DNA of 64,000 bases from Dyella sp. OK004 (GTDB taxonomy: Bacteria > Pseudomonadota > Gammaproteobacteria > Xanthomonadales > Rhodanobacteraceae): assembly GCF_900114495.1 (NCBI RefSeq), contig NZ_FOZI01000002.1, positions 744,001 to 808,000 of the forward strand, written 5' to 3'. Shown here one piece after another: positions 55,936-64,000 of this stretch (the stretch's first letter is position 1; the number at the start of each line of letters is the position of its first letter). The notes below the pieces were generated by a model. It did not search any database and was not told where the DNA came from. It saw only the letters and a list, made by a program, of their open reading frames with translations. The translations under genes and the position numbers were made by a program.

Positions 55936-56780
55936 CCTCGTGCAAGCCACTATCCAATGAGCAGATGGACGAGTTCAGACGCAACGGTGTGCTGGTCATA
56001 CCGGGCTTTTACGATCTCCCCTTGGAGCTGTTGCCTATCCAGCAAGCGATCTACGCTGTGATCGGTCAGGTAATGAAGCGGCACGGTATCCCAGACACTC
56101 GGCCGGCTTTCACGCCCGAACATTTCGATGTCGGGTTTCAACCCCTGATCGCACGCGACCGCTCCTACGGGGGCGAAGTCTATGACGCAGTCAAGCAGAT
56201 TCCGGCGTTCATCCGCTTGCTTGCCGATCCCAGGCATGAAGACCTGTTTCAGTCACTCAGACCCGGCTCGATTCCCGCCGTCGCCGCGGGCGGCTATGGC
56301 ATTCGCATCGACAATCCTAGCGAAGACCGCTACCGGGCCCAATGGCATCAGGAATACCCAGCGCAACTGCGAAGCTTGGACGGCTTGGTCTTCTGGAGCC
56401 CTCTGATTCGGATCACGCCAGAACTGGGGCCAGTTCAATTCTGCCCAGGCTCGCATACCGATGGCCCGGCGCCGGTGCTGACAAAAGGCAGCGACGGAAG
56501 CGGGAGAAGCGGCGCCTACGCTCTTCATCTGAAAGATGAGGAAAGCCTGCTATCGCGATACCCCATAATTTCCCCACTACCGTCGCCCGGTGACTTGATC
56601 GTGGTGGACTTCCTCACGTTGCATGCGTCCGGTTACAACCGCAGCAACAGGTCGCGCTGGTCGATGCAGTTCCGCTACTTCAACTTCACCGATCCTGTAG
56701 GCATGGCCCATGGCTGGAAAGGATCATTTGCCGCCGGCGTGGACTTCAGGCAGATCCACCCAGAACTGTGTGCCGACTAG
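55932..56780 (+). CDS. Phytanoyl-CoA dioxygenase (PhyH)-like oxygenase
   Basis: 282 residues from GTG 55932 (GTGA overlap). The double-stranded beta-helix pattern includes HQE (WHQEYPAQ), FWSPLIRITPELGPVQFCPGSH in part, and a distal His in TLHASGYNRS with the 2-oxoglutarate Arg in NRSRWSMQ. Fe(II)/2-oxoglutarate oxygenases of this family hydroxylate small molecules; here a sugar, lipid or N-acyl group of the polysaccharide is plausible. Glu instead of Asp in HxE is less common in the HxD motif, so activity is not certain. Confidence 0.75.
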   Translation: MTSCKPLSNEQMDEFRRNGVLVIPGFYDLPLELLPIQQAIYAVIGQVMKRHGIPDTRPAFTPEHFDVGFQPLIARDRSYGGEVYDAVKQIPAFIRLLADPRHEDLFQSLRPGSIPAVAAGGYGIRIDNPSEDRYRAQWHQEYPAQLRSLDGLVFWSPLIRITPELGPVQFCPGSHTDGPAPVLTKGSDGSGRSGAYALHLKDEESLLSRYPIISPLPSPGDLIVVDFLTLHASGYNRSNRSRWSMQFRYFNFTDPVGMAHGWKGSFAAGVDFRQIHPELCAD

Positions 56781-56788
56781 GGGCATTC

Positions 56789-57955
56789 ATGGAAATCATT
56801 CACTGCGCGGTATGCAATAGCCGGCTCGACGCCCCTCTCTACAAATCTCAAAGCGATAGGTCGCTGACGTCGCTATGCCGGATCCATCCGGTGGCGACTT
56901 CCGTATATGCCTGCGGCGTCTGTGGCCATCTGCAGACACAGGCGCTTTCCGACGTCGACGCGTATTACGACGCACAGTACGACATCCTGATCGATAGCGA
57001 AGAAGAGGATCAGATCTACGAGGTTCGTGACGGCAAGCCGTTTTACCGGACGCAGCATCAGGTCAAGGTCTTGCTCGAAAAACTCGGACTCAAGCGAGAC
57101 GTGAACCTGCTCGACTATGGCTGCGCCAAGAGCTCGACCATTCGTGCGCTTTGCGCCACCTCCTCCCTCGTCAAGCCACATCTGTTCGATGTCAGTGCCC
57201 GCTACGTTCCATTTTGGGAGAAGTTCGTACACCCCGATCATTGGGCGGTGAACGATATCAAGCCGGAATGGCACTCCCACTTTGACATCGTGACCTCATT
57301 CTTCTCCCTCGAGCATATCCCAGCGGTAGCCGCGACTATGCGCACGATCGCGGGCCTGCTCAAACCAGGGGGAAAGTTCTATGGCGTCGTTCCTGATGTA
57401 TTCGGAAATATTGCCGACTTCATCGTGGTCGACCATTGCAACCACTTTACTGCCCTCTCGATCAAACGCCTGCTGGCTGATGCGGGCCTAGAGTTGCTGG
57501 AGATCGATGAGCGAGCACATCGCGGCGCCCTGGTGATCGTGGCCAGAAGGTCCTCTACGACAGTCGTTTCAACATCGACCATATCCATTCAGGGCATTGA
57601 GCAAACGCATACCGGGCTACAGCGTTTGGCCGATTACTGGCAGGGAGCAGCTAGCAAGGTGCGTGCATATGAGGCCACACTGGCCGGCAAGCACAAGATT
57701 GCCATCTACGGCGCAGGATTCTATGGCGCGTTCATCTCAGCAAATCTCGCTTATCCGGAGCGCGTCGACTGCCATCTCGACCAAAATCCCTACCTCCAGG
57801 GTAGGGAATTCAATGCACGCCCCATACTCTCGCCCAACGCGCTGCCCATGGACATCGACACTATCCTCGTCGGCATCAATCCTGCTCATGCAAAGGCGAT
57901 CATGGCCGATATTCCATCGCTCACCCAGCGCAACTTGAATTACTTCTATCTGTGA
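56789..57955 (+). CDS. SAM methyltransferase with N-terminal zinc ribbon
   Basis: 388 residues. N-terminal CAVC...CGVCGH zinc ribbon, a methyltransferase domain (VNLLDYGCAKSS; SFFSLEHIP; LLKPGGKFYGVVPD), and a C-terminal Rossmann-like domain (KIAIYGAGFYGAFISANL). It resembles the C-methyltransferase at 53543 in outline but the sequences are only distantly alike. ATG 56789 has AGGGG at 6 nt; an earlier ATG overlaps the oxygenase gene. The acceptor is unknown. Confidence 0.75.
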   Translation: MEIIHCAVCNSRLDAPLYKSQSDRSLTSLCRIHPVATSVYACGVCGHLQTQALSDVDAYYDAQYDILIDSEEEDQIYEVRDGKPFYRTQHQVKVLLEKLGLKRDVNLLDYGCAKSSTIRALCATSSLVKPHLFDVSARYVPFWEKFVHPDHWAVNDIKPEWHSHFDIVTSFFSLEHIPAVAATMRTIAGLLKPGGKFYGVVPDVFGNIADFIVVDHCNHFTALSIKRLLADAGLELLEIDERAHRGALVIVARRSSTTVVSTSTISIQGIEQTHTGLQRLADYWQGAASKVRAYEATLAGKHKIAIYGAGFYGAFISANLAYPERVDCHLDQNPYLQGREFNARPILSPNALPMDIDTILVGINPAHAKAIMADIPSLTQRNLNYFYL

Positions 57956-57963
57956 GGAATACC

Positions 57964-58479
57964 ATGCTCCAAGGGGAGAGACTAGTACTGCGGGAGTGGC
58001 GCGAATCCGACCTCCAGGATCTTGCCCTCCTTCGCAACGATGTCGAGTTGCAGGCACTGCTTATGGCTCGAGCCAAACCCAATTCCATAGAAAGGGTACG
58101 CCACTGGCTTTCCGAGCGAACCTCCCGCGAGGAGATGTCTTTCTTCGTTGCCGCAGCACGAGTCGACGACGCAGTGCTTGGCTATCTGCAGATCGCGAAC
58201 ATCGACCGATACAACGAGGTCGGCGAACTCGGCATCTGTCTTGCCCACGGCGCGCAAGGAAACGGCCTGGCGCGGGAGGCTTGCCAGCTACTCGAGCCCT
58301 ATCTTCGCCAGGTACTAGGGCTGCGCAAGCTGACTCTGCAGGTACTTGCGTCCAATGAACGAGCCGTTAGCTTCTATAGGAAAAGTGGTTATCGCGAAGT
58401 CGGAAGACTGGAGCAGCATTTCCACTTCAACGGTCAGTACCACGACGTATTGGTCATGGAACGATTCTTGAGCGAATGA
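57964..58479 (+). CDS. GNAT family N-acetyltransferase (RimJ/RimL-like)
   Basis: 171 residues. Motif A is AHGAQGNGLAREACQLLEPY; motif B follows with ASNERAVSFYRKSGYREVG. Similar enzymes (PseH type) acetylate amino sugars. In this cluster the amine made by the DegT aminotransferase is an obvious acceptor. GAGG lies 6 nt before ATG 57964; GTG 57952, overlapping the prior stop, is an alternative. Confidence 0.82.
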   Translation: MLQGERLVLREWRESDLQDLALLRNDVELQALLMARAKPNSIERVRHWLSERTSREEMSFFVAAARVDDAVLGYLQIANIDRYNEVGELGICLAHGAQGNGLAREACQLLEPYLRQVLGLRKLTLQVLASNERAVSFYRKSGYREVGRLEQHFHFNGQYHDVLVMERFLSE

Positions 58480-59195
58480 TCGTCGTCATTTCACAGCCGA
58501 TGTTATTTCCTTGGGTCGGAATGCTCGAACAAATCCGGGCGACCGATGTGTTCGTGTGTTACCCAGATGTGCAATTCTCCAAAGGAAGCTTTGTCAATCG
58601 GGTTCAAATCAAGACAGCACAGGGAGTTCGCTGGTTGACCGTTCCCCTGGCCAACTTGCACTTGGGGCAGCGCATCAACGAGGTCGGCATCGACTATCAG
58701 CGCCACTGGCGTCAGGATCACCTGCAATTGCTTGCTGAGGCATATACCGCCGCCCGCTACCGGGATGACATGTTGGACCTCGTAAAGTCCGTGTATGGGC
58801 ACGATCACGAGAATATAGGCAGCCTGAGCGCCTCGTCTCAGATGGCTTTATGCCGCTACTTTGGCCTCGACCATCAGCGCGAATTCAAAAGCTCTGAGAC
58901 CATGGGCATCGGTGGCTCCAGCAGTCAGCGAGTCCTCGATATCGTACAGTCACTCGCTGGCGGCACCTACCTCACCGGCCACGGCGCCAGTCACTACCTG
59001 GACCACGAACTATTTGAGCAAGCCCACGTGCGCGTCGAATATATGAATTACGCGAAGATCCCATATCCGCAGCTCCACGGGGAATTCACACCATATGTTT
59101 CGGCACTCGACCTAGTCGCCAATGTTGGTCCTACTGGGATCGACTACATACGCCCAAGATCCATCTATTGGAAGGATTTCCTAAGTGACAAATGA
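58476..59195 (+). CDS. WbqC-like family protein
   Basis: 239 residues. MIVVISQPMLFPWVGMLEQIRATDVFVCYPDVQFSK (in part) and GTYLTGHGASHYLD are typical of the WbqC-like family found in O-antigen clusters. Its biochemical role is not settled. ATGA overlap with the GNAT gene suggests joint action on the same sugar. Confidence 0.85.
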   Translation: MIVVISQPMLFPWVGMLEQIRATDVFVCYPDVQFSKGSFVNRVQIKTAQGVRWLTVPLANLHLGQRINEVGIDYQRHWRQDHLQLLAEAYTAARYRDDMLDLVKSVYGHDHENIGSLSASSQMALCRYFGLDHQREFKSSETMGIGGSSSQRVLDIVQSLAGGTYLTGHGASHYLDHELFEQAHVRVEYMNYAKIPYPQLHGEFTPYVSALDLVANVGPTGIDYIRPRSIYWKDFLSDK

Positions 59196-59967
59196 GATTG
59201 AAAAGTTTCAGGCTGAAGTAGCCGGAAACATTGCCGGTCTAAAGCAGGACACGGATGTGCAAGCACTATCCCGCATCTGGCTTAGGGAGATCACACGCCA
59301 CAAATATGCGTACAATTTCACTTGGCTGGGACGCCCATTGATCCAGTTTCCACAGGACATGGCAGCAATTCAAGAGCTAGTTTGGCGCATTAAGCCGGAT
59401 TTAATCATCGAAACCGGCATCGCCCATGGCGGATCGCTGATCATGAGCGCATCGCTGCTTGCGATGCTCGATTATTGTGACGCGACTACTGCGGGCACCG
59501 TCATAGACCCTCGGGCCCCACGTCGCCGCGTACTCGGCATAGATATTGATATCCGACCGCACAACCGCGCTGCCATCGAATCGCATCCGATGGCACATCG
59601 AATCGACATGATCGAAGGGTCATCCGTCGCTCCTGACGTCATCGCCAAGGTCCACCAGATAGCCGGGAATTACAACCGCGTGCTGGTGTTACTTGACTCC
59701 AATCACACCTACGAACACGTTCTCGCGGAATTGCAGGCTTATGCTCCACTGGTCGGTAAGGAGAGCTATTGCGTCGTTTTTGACACCCTCATCGAAGATA
59801 TGCCGGCTGAAATGTTCGACAACAGATCATGGGGAAAGGGAAACAATCCCAGGACCGCGACGACCGCCTTCCTTGCGAATCACCCAGAATTTGAGGTAGA
59901 TGCGGATATCGAAGCAAAGCTTCTAATCACAGTAGCGCCGGGTGGTTATCTTCGGCGAGTGCGCTAA
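59185..59967 (+). CDS. CmcI/cephalosporin-hydroxylase-family protein
   Basis: 260 residues from GTG 59185, overlapping wbqC-like by 11 nt. Motifs include LIIETGIAHGGSLIMSA and VLVLLDSNHTYEHVLAEL, the family's SAM-dependent methyltransferase-like core with an Asp/His site. Relatives such as RhlM/CmcI act as O-methyltransferases on sugars or antibiotics. The GTG start is preceded by GGAAGGA. The exact target is unknown. Confidence 0.8.
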   Translation: MTNEIEKFQAEVAGNIAGLKQDTDVQALSRIWLREITRHKYAYNFTWLGRPLIQFPQDMAAIQELVWRIKPDLIIETGIAHGGSLIMSASLLAMLDYCDATTAGTVIDPRAPRRRVLGIDIDIRPHNRAAIESHPMAHRIDMIEGSSVAPDVIAKVHQIAGNYNRVLVLLDSNHTYEHVLAELQAYAPLVGKESYCVVFDTLIEDMPAEMFDNRSWGKGNNPRTATTAFLANHPEFEVDADIEAKLLITVAPGGYLRRVR

Positions 59968-59987
59968 TAGACAGATGGGGCATAGAT

Positions 59988-60755
59988 ATGGGAACTGACC
60001 ACGACTGGGAAAACTGGGGACGAAATGACCCATACTTCGGCGTACTAAGCCACGAGAGCTTTCGTGCTGAAAACATTTCGAATGAGAGCCGCGACGCCTT
60101 CTTCCTGTCAGGCGAGAGACATATCGAATCTCTACTCGATACGATTCGGGCGCACTTCAAACCTCAATTCACACCCGACAGATCCCTAGATTTTGGATGT
60201 GGGGTGGGCAGATTGTTGATTCCGCTGGCACGCCGCAGCCAACACGCTTCGGGCGTTGATGTTTCCACCGCGATGCTGACTGAGGCACATCGAAACTGTG
60301 AGATCCATGCTATCAACAACGTCAAACTACTTCGCTCTGACGATCATTTAAGCCAAGTCCGGGGCGAATACGACCTGATCCATTCACATATCGTGTTTGC
60401 ACATATCGACCCTCGTCGGGGTCAAGCCATCATCGAGGCTTTGGCCGACAGGATTAGCCCAGATGGTTTTATTGCTATTCAAATCCTCTATTCATGCAAT
60501 GCCTCACCGTTGATTCGATCACTGGTGAAGCTTCGCTACAAATTGCCGCTATTGAATACGGCCCGCAATCTAATGCGTGGACGCCCCCTTCGCGAACCGC
60601 CCATGCAGTTGCATGTTTATAACTTACCAATGGTGCTTCGCACACTGAACCGCCTTGGATTTAGCAAAACTCTACTGACGACCGACAAATTCGATAACGA
60701 GCAATTCGACTCCGTCACTTTGATTGCGCAGCGCTCACCTGCGCTATCAGCCTAA
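59988..60755 (+). CDS. Class I SAM-dependent methyltransferase
   Basis: 255 residues. SLDFGCGVGRLLIPLAR is the SAM motif I; DLIHSHIVFAHID and GFIAIQILYS follow. Small-molecule methyltransferase, presumably of a sugar or lipid carrier intermediate. It lies 20 nt after the CmcI-like gene. Confidence 0.8.
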   Translation: MGTDHDWENWGRNDPYFGVLSHESFRAENISNESRDAFFLSGERHIESLLDTIRAHFKPQFTPDRSLDFGCGVGRLLIPLARRSQHASGVDVSTAMLTEAHRNCEIHAINNVKLLRSDDHLSQVRGEYDLIHSHIVFAHIDPRRGQAIIEALADRISPDGFIAIQILYSCNASPLIRSLVKLRYKLPLLNTARNLMRGRPLREPPMQLHVYNLPMVLRTLNRLGFSKTLLTTDKFDNEQFDSVTLIAQRSPALSA

Positions 60756-60775
60756 CCATGGGTTCTCGTTGAGCG

Positions 60776-62284
60776 ATGCCACGTCTGCGCAATAACGTCT
60801 TGGCTAACTACGTCGGTCAGATATGGGTCGCCTTCATGGGATTTGCCTTCGTGCCCATGTACCTGCGAAGTTTAGGTACCGAACAGTTCGGCTTAATTGC
60901 ATTCATGCTGAGCTTGCAGGCCATGTCACTTCTGCTGGATCTAGGTGCGGGAGTTTTTCTAAATCGCGAACTAGCTCAGCGCGCCCATGACTCCGCGCGG
61001 CGCGACAGCATTCGGCAGCTCATACGTAGCTTCGAGTGGCTGATCTGGCCCATGGCCATCATCATCGCAACATCGATCCTCTTTGCAAGTGATGCAATAT
61101 CCACTTACTGGCTCAACCCCCAACAATTGGCACGCGCCGACGCATCCACTGCTGTGAAATTCATTGGCCTAGTGGTGGCATTGCTATGGCCCACAAGTTT
61201 CTATGCAGCAACATTGTCCGGCCTCGAACAACAGCCACGTCTCAATATGTTGGTCATGATATTCGCGACTTTGCGTTATGCAGGCGTGATACCAGTCTTG
61301 TACTTTACTAACACCGGCCTTAGGGGCTTTCTCTGCTGGCATGCTGTCGTCGCCGCGGCACAAACCGCCTGTACCGGATGGCTATTGTGGCGGAACCTCC
61401 CCCCTACTGCGCAACCACCGCGTTTCGATCTGAAAGAAGTGTTGGCAGCACGTCATTTCGCACTCGGTGTTTTCGCAGTCACCGCGCTGGGTCTGCTATT
61501 AAGCCAGCTCGATCGACTATCCATGTCTGCGCTACGTCCACTTCGGGAATTTGGTTGCTACGCCGTCGCCCTTACCATCAGCGGCGGATTGGGTAGACTC
61601 GTCCAGCCGATGTTCAACGCGATCTACCCTAGGCTAAGCCGGTTCGCCGCTGGCAATGAAAGCCAGGAACTAACCAAGCTCTATCACCTAGCCAGCCAGA
61701 TCTTGGCGGTATTAGTTGCCACCATAGCGGGGCTAATCTGTGTTTACTCGGGAGCCGTGCTGCAATTGTGGACCGGGAATGCAGCTTTGTCGTCCGAGCT
61801 CGCACTGCCTTTGACGTTACTGTTTGCCGGCGCCGCAGTGAACGGAATCATGAACATTCCCTATGCGCTACAACTGGCTCATGGATGGACCACGTTGGCG
61901 ATGCTAAGCAATCTAGCATCCGTGTTGATAGCTATCCCGATATATATATTTGCGACCAAATGGTACGGCATGGTTGGTGCTGCATCGACATGGTTGATGA
62001 TCAATCTTGGTGGACTCTTCCTTGGCCTTCCACTAATGCATCGACGTCTACTGCGTGGCCAGCTACGGAGTTGGTACATGCACGACATCTTGCCCCCCAT
62101 CACAGCAGCAGCCTTCGTCGTCTTATCTGCAAAATGGCTGCGGCCAGATGTGGGCCGCAATCTGGCCGGAGTAGTTTGGCTCGCTACGGTAGGCTTGCTT
62201 ACGCTTATAGCGGCGACGGCGTCTTCTCGCGGAGTCAGACAACTGTTACTAAGCTATGTCTGGCGCCTATCCGCAAAACGCTAA
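60776..62284 (+). CDS. wzx: Oligosaccharide flippase, Wzx-like
   Basis: 502 residues with about 12-14 membrane helices. NYVGQIWVAFMGFAFVPMYLRSLGTEQFG is the usual N-terminal stretch (shown in part) of polysaccharide flippases; the distribution of charged loops fits the MOP superfamily. It should move the lipid-linked repeat unit across the inner membrane, implying a Wzy-dependent pathway. It ends the plus-strand run; next genes are convergent. Confidence 0.85.
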   Translation: MPRLRNNVLANYVGQIWVAFMGFAFVPMYLRSLGTEQFGLIAFMLSLQAMSLLLDLGAGVFLNRELAQRAHDSARRDSIRQLIRSFEWLIWPMAIIIATSILFASDAISTYWLNPQQLARADASTAVKFIGLVVALLWPTSFYAATLSGLEQQPRLNMLVMIFATLRYAGVIPVLYFTNTGLRGFLCWHAVVAAAQTACTGWLLWRNLPPTAQPPRFDLKEVLAARHFALGVFAVTALGLLLSQLDRLSMSALRPLREFGCYAVALTISGGLGRLVQPMFNAIYPRLSRFAAGNESQELTKLYHLASQILAVLVATIAGLICVYSGAVLQLWTGNAALSSELALPLTLLFAGAAVNGIMNIPYALQLAHGWTTLAMLSNLASVLIAIPIYIFATKWYGMVGAASTWLMINLGGLFLGLPLMHRRLLRGQLRSWYMHDILPPITAAAFVVLSAKWLRPDVGRNLAGVVWLATVGLLTLIAATASSRGVRQLLLSYVWRLSAKR

Positions 62285-62300
62285 GCACTAATATTGATTA

Positions 62301-63344
62301 CTAAGGCTGAAGCAGATGACCGTAACGCGCTCGCAAGCCTTGACGTGACCGCACCATTCGTCGCTCGATGGCCCGGTAAATTAAGGTCAAAACACGTTGT
62401 GCAACAGGAACTCTCTCACATACAACGGCCAACGCTCGAAGTACATTTGCCCGCGAAGTCTTTGAATAGTCCCGATCCAAAGCAAGGGCCGCATCGCGCG
62501 CGAATTCGTAACGGCCGGAGGCCAGCGCATTTCCCCCACGCCTAAAAAGCATGCGCCGAGCATCCGCGTGTAACGCCGCAAGCAGACGATCACGATCCGA
62601 AACACTGAGCATGTCAAGCGCCTCAATATTCCGAAACATCTTCTGCCACCCTGGCCAAAAGGACGAGAGAGGTTGCGTTGCGCTGGCCGATTGAGTGTTG
62701 AGCGTAAACACCGCGGATGGGTACTTTTCGACCACGTAAGAGTATCTCGCAGCTAGGCGTAGGGTGTAATCGAGATCTCCGGGACTTAGGGCTTCCGGAT
62801 CTAAAAACCCAACCTGTTCCAGTACTTCACGACGAAACACGATTCCAGTCCAAGCTGGCGCCAGGCCGGCGGTCATTGCAAGCGCCCCTTCTGGCGGAAA
62901 AAATACCCCATCCCGCAACCACCGCTCGACGCGGGCATCCCAGATCACCCCCTCCGGATCGACATTGAGGGTAATTCCGACCCAGAACATCGCCTGCGGA
63001 TGTGCATTCAGCGCAGTTAGCGCGCGTTGATAAAAGCCGGGAAGCAAGTAGTCGTCATCCGATAGCAGTGAGAAGAATGGAGTCTCGATATTGCGTACTC
63101 CGAACTCGAAATTTGCGCCACTCCCGATATTCTGTGAGTGACAGTGATATTCGATTTGAGGGTGCAACTGGGTCAAAGCAGCCACTATCTTCCCCGTGTC
63201 ATCCCCTGATGCGTTGTCACACACTCGAACCCGAACGCTTACCGGCTCCTGCTGCAAGGCACTGACGATAGCCCTCCGTAGCAAACGCGGACGTCGGTAA
63301 GTTGGTATGACCGTTGTTATTTGGGATAGCGTGGACTCTGACAT
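62301..63344 (-). CDS. Glycosyltransferase family 2
   Basis: 347 residues. GT-A motifs: TTVIPTYRRPRLLRRAI, CDNASGDDTG, and the DXD-type LLSDDDYLLPGFY. It would transfer a sugar from a nucleotide donor in building the repeat unit at the cytoplasmic face. Opposite strand to the cluster, converging with wzx across 16 nt. Confidence 0.85.
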   Translation of the reverse strand: MSESTLSQITTVIPTYRRPRLLRRAIVSALQQEPVSVRVRVCDNASGDDTGKIVAALTQLHPQIEYHCHSQNIGSGANFEFGVRNIETPFFSLLSDDDYLLPGFYQRALTALNAHPQAMFWVGITLNVDPEGVIWDARVERWLRDGVFFPPEGALAMTAGLAPAWTGIVFRREVLEQVGFLDPEALSPGDLDYTLRLAARYSYVVEKYPSAVFTLNTQSASATQPLSSFWPGWQKMFRNIEALDMLSVSDRDRLLAALHADARRMLFRRGGNALASGRYEFARDAALALDRDYSKTSRANVLRALAVVCERVPVAQRVLTLIYRAIERRMVRSRQGLRARYGHLLQP

Positions 63345-63585
63345 GCTCGGCTATAGTCTGAGGGAGGATAGAAAAGAGCGTAAACAAAATTATTGCTTAA
63401 GTTCGACAAACTGCGATGCCTAAACCTGAATCTACGCGCACAACAAATCGTCGAGCCCAATCACAAATTTCTAATAGAACGACTGCGGATTCCTATGCGC
63501 GGCAAGACACCAGATACGCGCTATATCTTCAAGATGAATCCCGTAGCTGAATACTTCTCTGCATCAACACCGGGCACCCATACCG

Positions 63586-64000
63586 TCAGGCCAGTTCGCT
63601 AATAATTCTCGCCGCTGCCCTCCCGTCACCATATGGCGATCCCCCTTTAGCCATACGCGCATGAGCAGATGCATCATCAAGCAGATGCACAGCAGCCATC
63701 ACGATTCGCTTCGTATCTGTGCCGACCAATTTCGCCACACCCGCCTGCACTGCCTCTGGCCGCTCCGTTTGCTCTCTTAGTACCAGCACCGGCTTGGCAA
63801 GTGCAGGCGCTTCCTCCTGTACACCGCCACTATCGGTGAGGATCAGTGTGGACTGGCGCATTAGATCGACGAAATCGAAGTAGTCCTGCGGCGGCAAGAG
63901 CTTGATTCGGGGATGGTTCGCCAAAACACTCCGAGCGGACTCCTGCACATTAGGATTGGGGTGCACCGGGTAGAGGACTTCGATATCGGTATAACGATCG
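63586..64000 (-). CDS. wecB: UDP-N-acetylglucosamine 2-epimerase, C-terminal part
   Basis: The frame is open to the window edge, so the 5' end is missing. The visible 137 codons read VLYPVHPNPNVQE, then LTDSGGVQEEAPALAKPVLVLREQTERPE (in part), the C-terminal nucleotide-binding half of WecB. It converts UDP-GlcNAc to UDP-ManNAc for the polysaccharide. A 241-bp gap without any recognisable gene separates it from the glycosyltransferase. Confidence 0.92.
   Translation of the reverse strand, partial: DRYTDIEVLYPVHPNPNVQESARSVLANHPRIKLLPPQDYFDFVDLMRQSTLILTDSGGVQEEAPALAKPVLVLREQTERPEAVQAGVAKLVGTDTKRIVMAAVHLLDDASAHARMAKGGSPYGDGRAAARIISELA

Noticed and set aside
63345-63585. Small plus-strand open frame between the glycosyltransferase and wecB (63393-63602)
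   Set aside because: No start signal or recognisable features, and it overlaps the end of wecB.

Overview
The window is high-GC chromosomal DNA of a gammaproteobacterium. Gene content points to the Xanthomonadales, most likely Rhodanobacteraceae (Dyella/Rhodanobacter/Luteibacter-like). The hints are an Oar-type TonB-dependent receptor, a Trm112 protein of the cysteine-poor type, petABC-sspAB gene order, RpoN-type pilin genes and an Asp-rich CorA/CorC set. The genus is an inference from family knowledge; no search was run.

Layout. 1-4.9 kb: 5' end of thrS with an upstream Thr-codon leader peptide and terminator, a UDP-glucuronate 4-epimerase-like gene, a HemJ/CopD-like membrane protein, tRNA-Val, uvrB and a lone FimT/GspH pseudopilin. 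4.9-7.3 kb: a small AT-richer islet inserted at the 3' end of tRNA-Asn, bounded by 50-bp direct repeats. It carries two genes for exported proteins (a protein with a four-cysteine tail and a thioredoxin-fold protein with a single active-site-like Cys) and no integrase. 7.3-30.6 kb: mostly core genes: ppnN, an Oar-like outer-membrane receptor, an OlsF-like acyltransferase, a MarC/YhgN membrane protein, an SDR gene with grxD, sodB, purEK, Trm112, DUF1631 with nadC, petABC-sspAB, a DegS/AlgW protease, a lytic transglycosylase and miaB. 30.6-34.3 kb: a four-gene TetR/HlyD/ABC efflux operon. 34.4-38.1 kb: the phoH-ybeY-corC operon, followed where lnt often sits by a DUF4105 (Lnb-like) membrane protein. 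38.2-45.4 kb: an OafA-like acyltransferase, corA, an S9 peptidase and a POT peptide transporter.

45.5-51.0 kb is a type IV pilin locus: two pilin genes, each with a plausible sigma-54 promoter, then two overlapping genes for large GT-C-like membrane proteins with TPR-like tails that could glycosylate pilin. 51.2-64 kb is a surface-polysaccharide cluster. rfbF and rfbG make CDP-4-keto-6-deoxyglucose. An RmlC-like epimerase, a sugar C-methyltransferase and a DegT aminotransferase should turn this into a branched amino-deoxy sugar. A PhyH-type oxygenase, a GNAT, a WbqC protein, a CmcI-type protein, two further methyltransferases and a Wzx flippase follow. A family 2 glycosyltransferase and the end of wecB lie on the opposite strand. 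Most cluster genes overlap by 4 nt and are probably translationally coupled.

The features most worth following up are the tRNA-Asn islet and its redox-looking gene pair, the thrS leader-peptide attenuator, the Lnb-like protein at the lnt position, the double pilin/double GT-C locus, and the CDP-linked C-methyl amino sugar pathway.
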